Source of the DNA: Acidobacteriota bacterium
GTDB lineage: Bacteria; Acidobacteriota; Holophagae; Holophagales; Holophagaceae
DNA length: 59,350 bases
Direction of reading: 5' to 3'
Assembly: GCA_021802985.1 (NCBI GenBank)
Contig: JAJZQW010000004.1
Coordinates: 1-59,350, forward strand
Shown here: positions 1 to 8,625 of the stretch, piece after piece
Position numbering within the stretch: the stretch's first letter is position 1
How the letters are laid out: each line of letters opens with the position of its first letter
The notes under the pieces: model-generated
What the model saw: the letters and a program-made list of their open reading frames with translations, nothing else
Told to the model about the DNA's origin: nothing
Databases searched by the model: none
Translations under genes and position numbers: made by a program

Positions 1-1
1 G

Positions 2-286
2 AACACGTCGAGCGCCACGGCCACGGTCCACGCCACCACCAGCATCACCCTGGATGCCCCCCTGGTGAACGCGACCCAGATCCTCAAGGTGGATGGAGTG
101 ATCCAGGCCAACGGCGGCCTGACGACGACCTCCGGCGGGGCCATCCCCGGCAACCTCAACATGGCTGGCGGTGGCCAGTTCGGCGCCCAGGTCCAAGCCC
201 CCGACGCCACCCTCGGCGGCAAGTCCTTCCTCGGCCACCAGCACCAGGCCCAGGGCGCCACCGCCATCACCACGGTCCCCGTGTAG
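2..286 (+). CDS. phage baseplate assembly protein V (gpV/Mu gp45-like), C-terminal part
   Basis: The reading frame is open from the window edge and ends at TAG 284-286, so only about 94 C-terminal residues are seen. They are Thr/Ser/Gly/Ala-rich, with short beta-prone repeats (TATVHATTSITLDAP, GGLTTTSGG) and a C-terminal GHQHQAQG. This is typical of the needle or spike tail of gpV-type baseplate proteins, which form the central membrane-piercing spike of contractile tails. The family call rests mostly on position: it lies 13 bp before a gpW/gp25-type baseplate gene and in the order V-W-J-I found in P2-like tails. A GTG at 65 is internal and is not the true start. Confidence 0.7.
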   Translation, partial: NTSSATATVHATTSITLDAPLVNATQILKVDGVIQANGGLTTTSGGAIPGNLNMAGGGQFGAQVQAPDATLGGKSFLGHQHQAQGATAITTVPV

Positions 287-299
287 AGGCCCTCCCACC

Positions 300-830
300 A
301 TGACCGCCCTCCTCCCCAACGTCCCCTACTGGCAGCCCGCCCTCGGCGGGCTGGGCCAGTTCGTCACCGGGCTCGATGACCTGGCGCAGGCCATCCGCAT
401 CATCCTGGCCACGCCCAAGGGCAGCCTCCCGCACCGCCCGGACTTCGGGTGCTCCTTCCTGGATGTGCTGGACATGCCCCAGGGGCTCGGCACGGCGCGG
501 ATCATCCGCGAGGTCATGGAGGCCGTGGCTCGCTACGAGCCCCGGGTGAAGGTCTCCAAGGTCCAGGTGGACACGGCCACCTACGGGCTCTCGGCTGTGA
601 CCGTCTACTGGGTGCCCCAGGGTGATGCCACCACTGAGCCCACCGCGACCACTGTGCCCTTCGACGCCAATGGCAATGCGGGCGCCTTCGTCCCGCTCTC
701 CTCAGTCGGCGTCCCCGGCGGCGTGGCCCCGCTCAACACCTACGGCATCGTCCCGCCGGAGAACCTGCCCGGCGCTGAAGGCCTGGCCGGAATCATCCCC
801 GTGGCCGTGGATGGCGGGGAGGTCATATGA
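300..830 (+). CDS. phage baseplate wedge protein W (GPW/gp25 family)
   Basis: This 176-residue protein starts at ATG 300, the start consistent with family length; an in-frame start further upstream would overlap the preceding gene. Residues about 20-110 carry the GPW_gp25 signature: a DDLAQAIRIILATPKGSLPHRP segment followed by DFGCSFLDVLD, then a helix and strand pair ending near VSKVQVDTATYG. gp25-like proteins form the baseplate wedge and help trigger sheath contraction. The C-terminal 60 residues (PTATTVPFDANGNAGAF onward) are an extension beyond the usual core, about 110-130 residues long. The stop overlaps the next start (ATGA, 827-830), so the two genes are translationally coupled. Confidence 0.85.
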   Translation: MTALLPNVPYWQPALGGLGQFVTGLDDLAQAIRIILATPKGSLPHRPDFGCSFLDVLDMPQGLGTARIIREVMEAVARYEPRVKVSKVQVDTATYGLSAVTVYWVPQGDATTEPTATTVPFDANGNAGAFVPLSSVGVPGGVAPLNTYGIVPPENLPGAEGLAGIIPVAVDGGEVI

Positions 831-2053
831 GCATCAAGATCCGCGTCCTCCAGTTCAAGCGCGGCCTCCTGGATCGCCTGACGGCCGCCGGCATCCTCCC
901 CGGCGAGCCCGCCATCGCCTGGGATGACGACACCCATCCCCGCCTGCTCATCGGCGACCGCATGGGCGTCCCACGCGAGCTGGCGGCTCCGGCCCACGTC
1001 CACCTCATCTCCAGCATCACTGGTCTCCAGGCCGCCCTGGACACCAAGGCCTGGGGCGGCGGCGGCATCGCCTGGAGCCAGCTCACCGACATCCCCGGCG
1101 TGGCCGCCTTCACGAACGATGCTGGCTACCTCACGGGCATCACCAACGTCATGGTCACCGCCGCCCTGGGCTTCACCCCAGCCCATGCCGTCCACACGCA
1201 CCTCGCTGAAGATCTGCCGGCCTATCCAACATTGATGTCCCTGGGGGCCGTTGCGACTAGCGATCCTAGGCTGTCCAATGCCCGGACTCCACTGGCGCAC
1301 ACCCACCCGACCTCTGATGTGACCGGGCTTCAGTCCGCCCTGGATGGTAAGGCGGCTGCTGCCCACGCTGCGGCCCATGCGCCAGGTGGTTCCGACACCC
1401 TGCCCTGGACCGATATTCATGGCAGAGGCACCACCGCCGCCAAACCAGCCCCCAGCGCGTTAAACGCTGGATATACCTATTTCGACACGAATCTCGGGAA
1501 ACAGCAGAGGTCCAATGGTTTCGCCTGGGAGGATTGCGAGGGATTAGGGGTGGGGGGTGGGGGAGGCAGTATTACCACCACAGGCTGGATGTGGCCGAAG
1601 GTCAGTTCCGTTCCACTGATGACTTCCAGCACCGCGCCATCCGGAGTCGCTTCAGCATCTAGCGAGTATCCGGGCACACCAGCCTGGCAGGCATTTTCTG
1701 AAAATCATGGTGGCTGGGTCACAAATGCCACAGGCTTATCAACGCCCCAATGGCTTCAATATGCGTTCACCAGCGCCAAAATCATCCTCTCGTATTCTAT
1801 TCAGCCCTGGAGCAACGACACCTTCCACCCGCGCTGGCTTTCTGGGTGGCACTTGGATGGGTCGAACGATGGCACAACCTGGACCACGCTGGATACCCGA
1901 ACGGCCATAATCCAACGGGATTGGGTCCCATTTCTGCCGAACTACTACGCCGTAACGGCGCCAGGGTCCTACCGCTATTACCGACTCGTCATCACCGCCA
2001 ACGGTGGTGACCCCTATGTCGGCCTTCAGAACCTGGGCCTTTACGAATCCTGA
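827..2053 (+). CDS. tail fibre-like protein with HxH motifs and discoidin-like C-terminal domain
   Basis: 408 residues. The N-terminal part (about 1-50) begins MSIKIRVLQFKRGLLDRL and reads like a virion-attachment segment. Residues about 55-190 hold fibre repeats of the form HxH followed by GLQAALDTKA or GLQSALDGKA, with the HxH motifs HVH, HTH and HTH. After a Gly-rich hinge (GVGGGGGS, about 245) comes a beta-rich domain of about 160 residues (ASSEYPGTPAWQAF ... QWLQYAF ... DGSNDGTTWTTLDTRT ... YRYYRLVI). That pattern is seen in F5/8 type C (discoidin) carbohydrate-binding domains. A receptor-binding role is inferred. The gene sits between W and J, whereas P2-type tails have J directly after W. 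Codon use in 1430-2040 looks less GC-biased than in the neighbours, which fits a swapped-in receptor-binding module. Confidence 0.75.
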   Translation: MSIKIRVLQFKRGLLDRLTAAGILPGEPAIAWDDDTHPRLLIGDRMGVPRELAAPAHVHLISSITGLQAALDTKAWGGGGIAWSQLTDIPGVAAFTNDAGYLTGITNVMVTAALGFTPAHAVHTHLAEDLPAYPTLMSLGAVATSDPRLSNARTPLAHTHPTSDVTGLQSALDGKAAAAHAAAHAPGGSDTLPWTDIHGRGTTAAKPAPSALNAGYTYFDTNLGKQQRSNGFAWEDCEGLGVGGGGGSITTTGWMWPKVSSVPLMTSSTAPSGVASASSEYPGTPAWQAFSENHGGWVTNATGLSTPQWLQYAFTSAKIILSYSIQPWSNDTFHPRWLSGWHLDGSNDGTTWTTLDTRTAIIQRDWVPFLPNYYAVTAPGSYRYYRLVITANGGDPYVGLQNLGLYES

Positions 2054-2064
2054 TCGGAATTCCC

Positions 2065-3165
2065 ATGCCAACTTATCTCGCCCCCCCCTTCCTCGAAACC
2101 GATCCCTCCGTCCTGGTGGATGCCCTGGTGGCCGCCTTCGAGACCGTAAGTGGCCGGAAGCTCTACCCGGCCCAGGTCGAGCGGCTGTTGATGGACCTGA
2201 TGGCCTACCGCGAATCGCTCGTCCGCCATGCCATCCAGGGAGCTGCCGAGCAGAACCTGGTGGACTTCGCCACGGAGGCCCGCCTGGAGGCCCTGGGGCG
2301 CCTGGTGGGCGTGTCCTCCCGCATCGCCGCCACCTCGGCCACCTGCACCTGGCACCTGACGCTTCCGGAGGCCCTGGGAGCGGACTCCGTGACGCCCATC
2401 GGCTTCCAGGCCATGAGCCCGAACGGCACGACCTGGCAGACCACCACTGAGGGCATCATCCCCGCGGGCCAGCTCGCCGTGAACGTGGAGGCCCAGGCGG
2501 TGGCCCCAGGGGCCGCTGACAACGGCTTCGCGGTGGGCGCCAACTTCTCGCCTCTGACTGGCAATCTCGCCATCACGGCGGTCACTGTCAGCGAGGGCGG
2601 GGCGGACACGGAGACGGACGACCAGCTCCGGGCCAGGATCCTGCTCGCCCCCTTCGGATTCAGTGTGGCCGGGAGCTCCGGAGCCTACCGCTTCCACGCC
2701 CTGGGTGCGCACCCCTCCATCGTGGATGTGGCCGTGGCGAACATCGGCCCTGGCCAGGTCGGGGTCTATCCCCTGACCGTCACGGGCCTGCCCTCCGCGG
2801 ACGTGAAGGGCCTGGTGCTGGCCGCCTTGTCCGACGAGACGGTGCGGCCCCTCTGTGATGCCGTGACGGTGGCCGATCCCACCGTGGTCCCCTTCGTTCT
2901 GGAGGTGAACCTGACCACCTTCGACACGGCCGATAACGCCGTGGTGCTGGCCAACGTCCAGGACATGGCTAGGTCCTATGTGAAGGACCGCGCCGAGGGG
3001 CTTGGGAGAGATCTCATCGGTAGCCAGATCATCAAGCTCCTGAGCCTGGACGGCGTCTACAAGATCGAGCTGGTCGGCTGGGCGGATCGCGTGCTCACCC
3101 CGAACGAATGGGCGGATGGCACGACCATCCCCACCATCCACCTGATCGGGAGCGCCCATGGCTAA
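2065..3165 (+). CDS. phage baseplate protein J family
   Basis: 366 residues starting at ATG 2065. Baseplate_J signatures are visible: an N-terminal LVAAFETVSGRKLYPAQVERLLMD helix region, then RHAIQGAAEQNLVDFATEARLEALGRLVGVSR-type text, in which a conserved NLVDFATGxxLDxLG core is usual. The central part has the VTVSEGGADTETDDQLRARI motif. Family members are about 300-390 residues, so this one is full length. gpJ proteins form the outer baseplate wedge of contractile tails. The gene end overlaps the next start by 8 bp (3158-3165), consistent with one tail operon. Confidence 0.92.
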   Translation: MPTYLAPPFLETDPSVLVDALVAAFETVSGRKLYPAQVERLLMDLMAYRESLVRHAIQGAAEQNLVDFATEARLEALGRLVGVSSRIAATSATCTWHLTLPEALGADSVTPIGFQAMSPNGTTWQTTTEGIIPAGQLAVNVEAQAVAPGAADNGFAVGANFSPLTGNLAITAVTVSEGGADTETDDQLRARILLAPFGFSVAGSSGAYRFHALGAHPSIVDVAVANIGPGQVGVYPLTVTGLPSADVKGLVLAALSDETVRPLCDAVTVADPTVVPFVLEVNLTTFDTADNAVVLANVQDMARSYVKDRAEGLGRDLIGSQIIKLLSLDGVYKIELVGWADRVLTPNEWADGTTIPTIHLIGSAHG

Positions 3166-3970
3166 GAGCGCGGACCTGCTCCCGCCGAGCATCGCGGACA
3201 CTCGGAGCCTGGCCATGGCCGCAGTGCTGGACCGCCTCGATACCCTGCCGATGGCGGTGGTGGACCAGCTTTATGACCCGGACCTCTGCCATGAGGAGGC
3301 ACTCACGCCCCTGGGCCACCAGTTCGGCGTCCTGGATGGCGGAGCATGGTCCCTGGCCTCCACCCTGGAGGCCAAGCGCGGCCTCGTGAAACAGGCCCTT
3401 CAGCTCCAGAAGCGGCGCGGGACGCCCTGGGCCATGAAACAAGCTCTCGCCAGTATCGGCTGGCCTGGCCTCGCCATCCAGGAACGGACCACGGACTGGG
3501 CCCACTTCAAGGTCTACCAGCCCATCGGCGGCCGGTCCCTCTCGCTGGCCGACCTGGCGCTCCTGATCCCTGTCATCAACGCCTGGAAACCAGCCCGCTG
3601 CATCCTGGACGCCATCGAGCTGGGCGTGGTCTTCACCTCCGAGGTCGTGGGCGCCGGGCCCCGCTATGACGCGGCCCACCTCCACGATGGGGCGATCCTT
3701 TACGAGGGCTCGGTCCTGGACACGATCTCCTACGTGAAGGTGGGGGCTGGAGCCCCGAGCGTGGTCATCTCCGGCCTGACTGTGGCGCACTTCCCCGACC
3801 ACAAGGTCATCACCTTCAACGTAGACACGGCCACGGCGAACGGCCTGGCGCTCGACAGCTACTCGATCCACACAGCCGGAGGCACCGTGATCGCAACGGC
3901 CACGGCCGCTCCCGTCTCCAAGACCTCCGACGTTTCCCTCGCCATCACATGGACCTTGAACATCGTCTAA
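3158..3970 (+). CDS. phage tail protein I (P2 gpI-like)
   Basis: 270 residues. The first 180 residues match tail protein I: an N-terminal SADLLPPSIADTRSLAMAAV opening, CHEEALTPLGHQFGVLDGGAW, VKQALQLQKRRGTPWAMKQAL and a SIGWPGLAIQE turn. gpI proteins attach the tail fibre to the baseplate edge. The last 85 residues (VLDTISYVKVGAGAPSVVISGL onward) are a beta-rich extension that ends at a TAA and is not part of the classic family. The gene follows J with an overlap and precedes a fibre gene by 10 bp, the usual J-I-fibre order. Confidence 0.88.
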   Translation: MAKSADLLPPSIADTRSLAMAAVLDRLDTLPMAVVDQLYDPDLCHEEALTPLGHQFGVLDGGAWSLASTLEAKRGLVKQALQLQKRRGTPWAMKQALASIGWPGLAIQERTTDWAHFKVYQPIGGRSLSLADLALLIPVINAWKPARCILDAIELGVVFTSEVVGAGPRYDAAHLHDGAILYEGSVLDTISYVKVGAGAPSVVISGLTVAHFPDHKVITFNVDTATANGLALDSYSIHTAGGTVIATATAAPVSKTSDVSLAITWTLNIV

Positions 3971-3980
3971 GGAGCGCTCC

Positions 3981-4757
3981 GTGAGCACCATCCAGGAAAC
4001 CGCCGTCTGGCCCGCCACCATCAAGCAGCTCGACACCACGGACCCCGTGCTCGGCGGTGCCACGGGTGCCTCAAACCTCCCCCTCCAGGGCCTGACGAAC
4101 CGGACGGCCTGGCTGAAGGCCCAGGTGGAGTCCAAGGCTGATGCCGCCCACACCCACGCCATCGCAGGCGTGGTGGGCCTCCAGGACGCCCTCGATCTGA
4201 AGTCCGCCTACAACCACACCCATGCCATCGCGGGTGTGACAGGCCTCCAGGCCGCCCTGGACGCCAAGGCCCCCTACGTCCACGTCCACGCCATCGGCGA
4301 CACCACGGGCCTCCAGGCGGCCCTGGATGCCAAGGCCGCCGCCACCCACACCCACGGCATGTCTGGCATCGCTGGCCTCCAGGCCGCCCTGGATGCCAAG
4401 GCCGCGGTGGGCCACACCCACGCCATCGCCGATGTGACAGGCCTCCAGCCCGCCCTGGTGGACCTCCCCAACCGCCTGGCCTTTGGCATGGGCCAGGTGG
4501 CCCATGGAGCCACGATCCCGCTGCCCTACTACAAGGACGGCACCCGGGCCACGGCCGCCCAGATCGTCCTCCTGGATGTCTCCAAGCGCATCCAGACGAA
4601 CGGATCGGGCGGGGAGGCCACGGCCTGGTCCGACGAAACCTACGTGGACCCCGGGACCCTCGTGGTCACCGCCCGGAAAGTGATTACCGGAGGCGGTGGT
4701 GGCGCGAACTCCGGCGCCAACGGCACCGCCAACTACACCATCATCTGCATGCGGTAG
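3981..4757 (+). CDS. phage tail fibre protein with five HxH repeats
   Basis: 258 residues, GTG start at 3981 preceded by GGAG at 3971. Residues 1-50 begin STIQETAVWPATIKQLDTTDPV, a common baseplate-attachment opening. Residues about 54-160 contain five tandem copies of a 22-residue unit of the form AHTHAIAGVTGLQAALDAKA, with HxH motifs at residues 57, 79, 101, 123 and 145. HxH motifs in trimeric fibres such as T4 gp37 bind metal along the fibre axis, so a metal-stabilised trimeric shaft is a reasonable inference. The C-terminal 90 residues (LPYYKDGTRATAAQIVLLDVS ... GGGGGANSGANGTANYTIICMR) form a Gly-rich tip. It is the last tail gene in the window. Confidence 0.85.
   Translation: MSTIQETAVWPATIKQLDTTDPVLGGATGASNLPLQGLTNRTAWLKAQVESKADAAHTHAIAGVVGLQDALDLKSAYNHTHAIAGVTGLQAALDAKAPYVHVHAIGDTTGLQAALDAKAAATHTHGMSGIAGLQAALDAKAAVGHTHAIADVTGLQPALVDLPNRLAFGMGQVAHGATIPLPYYKDGTRATAAQIVLLDVSKRIQTNGSGGEATAWSDETYVDPGTLVVTARKVITGGGGGANSGANGTANYTIICMR
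4140..4469 (+). repeat. five tandem 66-bp coding repeats in the tail fibre gene
   Basis: Repeat units encode AHTHAIAGVTGLQAALDAKA-type blocks. The HxH codons recur exactly every 66 bp (22 residues). The fourth unit reads HTHGM and the third HVHAI, so the copies have diverged and are not recent duplicates. Confidence 0.85.
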
Positions 4758-4780
4758 CCGGTCCCGAGCGGGCATCATGC

Positions 4781-4830
4781 GCCGCGTATGGCCCGCCAAA
4801 CCAGCCGCGTATGGCCCGCCAAACCAGCCG
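4781..4830. repeat. 23-bp tandem direct repeat, two copies plus a stub
   Basis: Unit gccgcgtatggcccgccaaa plus cca occurs at 4781-4803 and again at 4804-4826, followed by gccg. The pair lies immediately 3' of the last tail-fibre gene, in the 170-bp gap before the convergent pseudopilin gene. No function can be assigned. Both copies are identical. Confidence 0.85.
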
Positions 4831-4928
4831 CCGCGTTACAGCCACCTGGAGGGGCGGGCAGAGTGGCGCCGGGAGCATCCGCGCTGCGGCGTGGCCCAGG
4901 GCGTCGAGAAGGGAAAGGGCGGCGCGCA

Positions 4929-5453
4929 TCACACCCTCGCCCAGCGCCGGCTGCCCGCGCGCCACCGGAGCATCCGGACGTGGCCGCGGTTCGATAGGCG
5001 CATGCAGAGTGCTTCCTCCCCATCGTTCAGGAACCAGCAACTGGCGGTGGCGGTATGGCGGGGGGTCACGGTGATGGTGCGGTGGGCCTCGCCCTGGGTG
5101 TCCGCCTTCGCCGGGTCGGCCATGCCCGGTGGCAGGGGGACGCGCGCGGGCTTCCCCCAGTGCACATGGCGGCCAAGACGGATCGGCAGATGGTTGGAGT
5201 CCTGGCCGTTGGCCAGACCCACGGTGATGTTCACGCCTCGGGCCCGGGCCAGGATGAAGGCCTGGTCCAGGCTGTCGGTGAGCTCGTGCTGGGCCGCGGT
5301 CAGTTCGGCGTGGCCCGTGTCCCAGTGGGAGACGCCCACGACCGCCAGGAGTCCCGAGACGCCCATGGCGACCGTGAGTTCCAGCAGGGAGGTACCCCGC
5401 TGGGAGCCCCGGCCTGCGCCGGTGGGGTGGAAGCGGAGCAGGCCGGTGCTCAT
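4929..5453 (-). CDS. type IV pilin-like / GspH-FimT family minor pseudopilin
   Basis: 174 residues. The prepilin peptidase signature is clear: G|TSLLELTVAMGVSGLLAVVG, cleavage after the Gly near residue 20 with Glu at mature position +5, followed by a hydrophobic helix. The rest (ELTAAQHELTDSLDQAFILARARGVNITVGL) is the FimT/GspH alpha-helix with its LAxARGxA-like element, then a globular beta domain with one late Cys pair (SCWFL ... LCMRL). It is probably a minor pilin of a type IV pilus, DNA-uptake or type II secretion machine. It lies 9 bp downstream of a ComEA-like gene on the same strand, which favours a DNA-uptake link. It ends toward the phage-tail genes. Confidence 0.82.
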   Translation of the reverse strand: MSTGLLRFHPTGAGRGSQRGTSLLELTVAMGVSGLLAVVGVSHWDTGHAELTAAQHELTDSLDQAFILARARGVNITVGLANGQDSNHLPIRLGRHVHWGKPARVPLPPGMADPAKADTQGEAHRTITVTPRHTATASCWFLNDGEEALCMRLSNRGHVRMLRWRAGSRRWARV

Positions 5454-5462
5454 GGCGGCCCC

Positions 5463-5768
5463 CTACCGGAGCGCGGACGCGGCGTGGGGCGTCGCGGCCA
5501 GGAAGGGCTTGAGCCGGGCGAAGGACTTCTCGCCGATGCCCTTCACGTTCATCAGCTCCTCCGGGCGCTGGAAGCCGCCGTGCTGCTTGCGAAAGGCCAG
5601 GATCCGCTCAGCGGTCTTCTGGCCCACGCGGGGGAGCTGCATGAGCTCGGTCACCGTGGCGGTGTTGAGGTCCACGGGCCGCTGCGGCTGCCGGGGAGCC
5701 TTGCCGGCCGCGGCGAGGGGAAGGGCCAGGGCAAAGGCCAGGGCCAGGGTGGAGAGGGGTTTGAGCAT
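5463..5768 (-). CDS. ComEA-like helix-hairpin-helix exported protein
   Basis: 101 residues. There is a signal peptide (MLKPLSTLALAFALALPLAAAG), then about 60 residues of the ComEA helix-hairpin-helix domain: VDLNTATVTELMQLPRVGQKTAERILAFRKQHGGF and MNVKGIGEKSFARLKPFL. Such proteins bind DNA in the periplasm during natural transformation; many bacteria also keep short versions of unproven role. A strong ribosome-binding site (AGGAGGC) lies 5 bp before the ATG. The gene is followed by the pseudopilin gene and preceded by the AT-rich island at 5812-5985, which must hold its promoter. It is shorter than classic ComEA because it has no separate SLBB domain. Confidence 0.88.
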   Translation of the reverse strand: MLKPLSTLALAFALALPLAAAGKAPRQPQRPVDLNTATVTELMQLPRVGQKTAERILAFRKQHGGFQRPEELMNVKGIGEKSFARLKPFLAATPHAASALR

Positions 5769-5811
5769 GGTTGCCTCCTTTCAGGGCGACCATGAAACAT
5801 CGAAGTTCGTG

Positions 5812-5985
5812 CCATTTAATTAATTATTGAAATAATTGTTGTAATGAAAAATATATTTTATAATTATGTAATTTATTTATTACAAAATTTTATATATTTT
5901 TATTAATTAATTAAATATCAACATTTAAATTAAGTAATATTTTATATTTAATTATTAATTAAAATGACAAATTAATTTGACCAAT
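5812..5985. other. extreme AT-rich island
   Basis: In 5821-5980 only 12 of 160 bases are G or C, while the flanking genes are strongly GC-rich. The sequence is made of runs such as ttaattaattattg, atatatttta and tattaattaattaaat, with many TTAATTAA-like palindromes, and no open frame of note. It lies between the divergent comEA-like and ahcY units. It could be an UP-element or nucleoid-protein binding region serving both promoters, or a remnant of foreign DNA. There is no evidence for an origin: no DnaA-box cluster and no replication gene nearby. Confidence 0.85.
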
Positions 5986-6051
5986 CAGGAACGGCAAGTC
6001 CCTTCAGGAGAGGCTTCAGGGGCGGAGCCAAACCGACTATCCTGGAAAGGT

Positions 6052-6137
6052 TCGAGGAGCGCTGCAAGCCACCCGATCGGTGACTCAGGCTCGGACCCCG
6101 GCGCTTGCCGGTGTGTGGATCCAACGGCGCTCACCTG
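6052..6137 (+). promoter_or_regulatory. SAH riboswitch
   Basis: The aptamer core is recognisable from conserved blocks: cgaggagcgctgcaag at 6053-6068, ctcaggctcgg near 6084-6094 and aacggcgctcacctg at 6123-6137. The 5' GAGCGC pairs with the 3' GCGCTC to make the long outer helix. S-adenosylhomocysteine riboswitches turn on genes for SAH recycling, and the next gene is ahcY, 74 nt downstream. A TATCCT -10-like box at 6039-6044 would start transcription near 6050. Downstream, aaacccgccgggttt (6140-6154) and a second GC-rich stem lie before the gaggag ribosome-binding site (6201-6206) and could form the expression platform. Confidence 0.92.
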
Positions 6138-6211
6138 ACAAACCCGCCGGGTTTGGATGCTGGGTGGGCCTGGACCCGCCGGTTCCCCCGGCTCCCTTGT
6201 GAGGAGCTCCC

Positions 6212-7615
<1,404 letters not shown>

Positions 7616-7619
7616 TCCC

Positions 7620-8066
7620 ATGTCCTGGTCCCTTACCGTCGCCGCCATCATCGAGCGCCAGGGGCGGTTTCTCTTCGTGGAGGAGACGGACGGCGTGCAT
7701 CCGGAGCGCGTTCTCAACCAGCCCGCGGGGCACGTCGATCCAGGCGAGACCATCCTGGACGCCGTGCGCCGCGAGGTGAAGGAGGAGACCGGCCTCGCCT
7801 TCACCCCGGAGGCCGTGGTGGGGATCTATCAGCTGCAGGCCCGCAACGGGCGGGACTACTGCCGCATCTGCTTCACGGGCACCGTGCCGGAGGGCGTGAT
7901 GGCCAGCCCCGAGGATCCCGAGATCCTCGGGTGCCGCTGGCTCAGCCGGGCGGAGCTGGCCATCTCGCCGCTCCGTTCAGGGCTGGTGCTCCGCTGCGTG
8001 GACGATGCATTGGCGGGGCTCCGCTATCCCCTTTCGCTGGTGGAGACGGTGCGCCGGGAGCGGTAG
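7620..8066 (+). CDS. Nudix hydrolase (NudJ-like)
   Basis: 148 residues from ATG 7620, four bases after ahcY ends. The Nudix box is complete: GHVDPGETILDAVRREVKEETGL, matching GX5EX7REUXEEXGU, at about residues 39-61. The N-terminus (WSLTVAAIIERQGRFLFVEE) and the later GRDYCRICFTGTV and DPEILGCRWLSRAEL blocks resemble NudJ/phosphatase-type Nudix enzymes acting on thiamin pyrophosphate or nucleotides. The actual substrate cannot be read from sequence. It is convergent with tag, 7 bp away. Confidence 0.92.
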   Translation: MSWSLTVAAIIERQGRFLFVEETDGVHPERVLNQPAGHVDPGETILDAVRREVKEETGLAFTPEAVVGIYQLQARNGRDYCRICFTGTVPEGVMASPEDPEILGCRWLSRAELAISPLRSGLVLRCVDDALAGLRYPLSLVETVRRER

Positions 8067-8073
8067 AACGCCG

Positions 8074-8625
8074 TCATGGGGTGCGGGCCCAGGCCGGCCC
8101 CAGGGCCAGGATCTCCGCCTGCACCGGGCAGTCCGCATCGTGGGCGCCGGGCAGGTAGCCGGTGCTGAGCAGGAACTCTTTCACGATCTCCCCGCCGGTG
8201 AAGACGAAGGTCTTCTTGAAGCGCTTCGTCCAGTCGCCCAGATCCAGCGGATGCTGGGCATCCAGCCAGCCCCGGAAGCTGCCGAATTCCGGCCCCAGTG
8301 CCAGGATGCGCCGGGCGTTCTCAATGGCTGCATCCACCTTCAGGCGGTTGCGGATGATGCCTGCGTCCGCCAGCAGGCGCGCGCGCTCGATCTCGTCGTA
8401 GGCGGCCACGCGCGCCGGATCGAAGCGCTCGTAGGCCAGGTGGAAGGCCGCCTGCTTCTTCAGGATGGTGGTCCAGGAGAGGCCCGCCTGGTTGATCTCC
8501 AGCACCAGCCGACCGAAGAGCGCCGCGTCATCGCGGAGGGGGAAACCGTACTGGGTGTCGTGGTACGCGCGGTGGAGGCTGTCCTCGGGATGGGCCCGGA
8601 CGTGGGCGCAGTAGCTGGTGGTCAT
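8074..8625 (-). CDS. tag: DNA-3-methyladenine glycosylase I
   Basis: 183 residues. Tag removes 3-methyladenine from alkylated DNA. Conserved features: YCAHVRAHPEDSLHRAYHDTQYGFPL (N-terminal zinc ligands Cys and His, YHDxxxG), LVLEINQAGLSWTTILKKQAAF, FDPARVAAYDE and a C-terminal DADCP with the second zinc Cys after a His. Length matches the family (about 185-190). The start ATG at 8625 overlaps the stop of the DUF4199-like gene (ATGA), so they are translationally coupled. Confidence 0.93.
   Translation of the reverse strand: MTTSYCAHVRAHPEDSLHRAYHDTQYGFPLRDDAALFGRLVLEINQAGLSWTTILKKQAAFHLAYERFDPARVAAYDEIERARLLADAGIIRNRLKVDAAIENARRILALGPEFGSFRGWLDAQHPLDLGDWTKRFKKTFVFTGGEIVKEFLLSTGYLPGAHDADCPVQAEILALGPAWARTP

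Noticed and set aside
4140..4469. Regular 66-bp repeats looking like a repeat array
   Set aside because: They stay in frame, encode a protein repeat and have no unique spacers, so they are not CRISPR.
4691..5823. A long plus-strand frame across the pseudopilin and comEA-like genes
   Set aside because: Arg/Ser/Pro-rich translation with no family signal; the minus strand has a pilin signal, an HhH domain and strong ribosome-binding sites.
5812..5985. AT island as a replication origin
   Set aside because: No DnaA-box cluster, no dnaA, dnaN, repA or parAB gene nearby.
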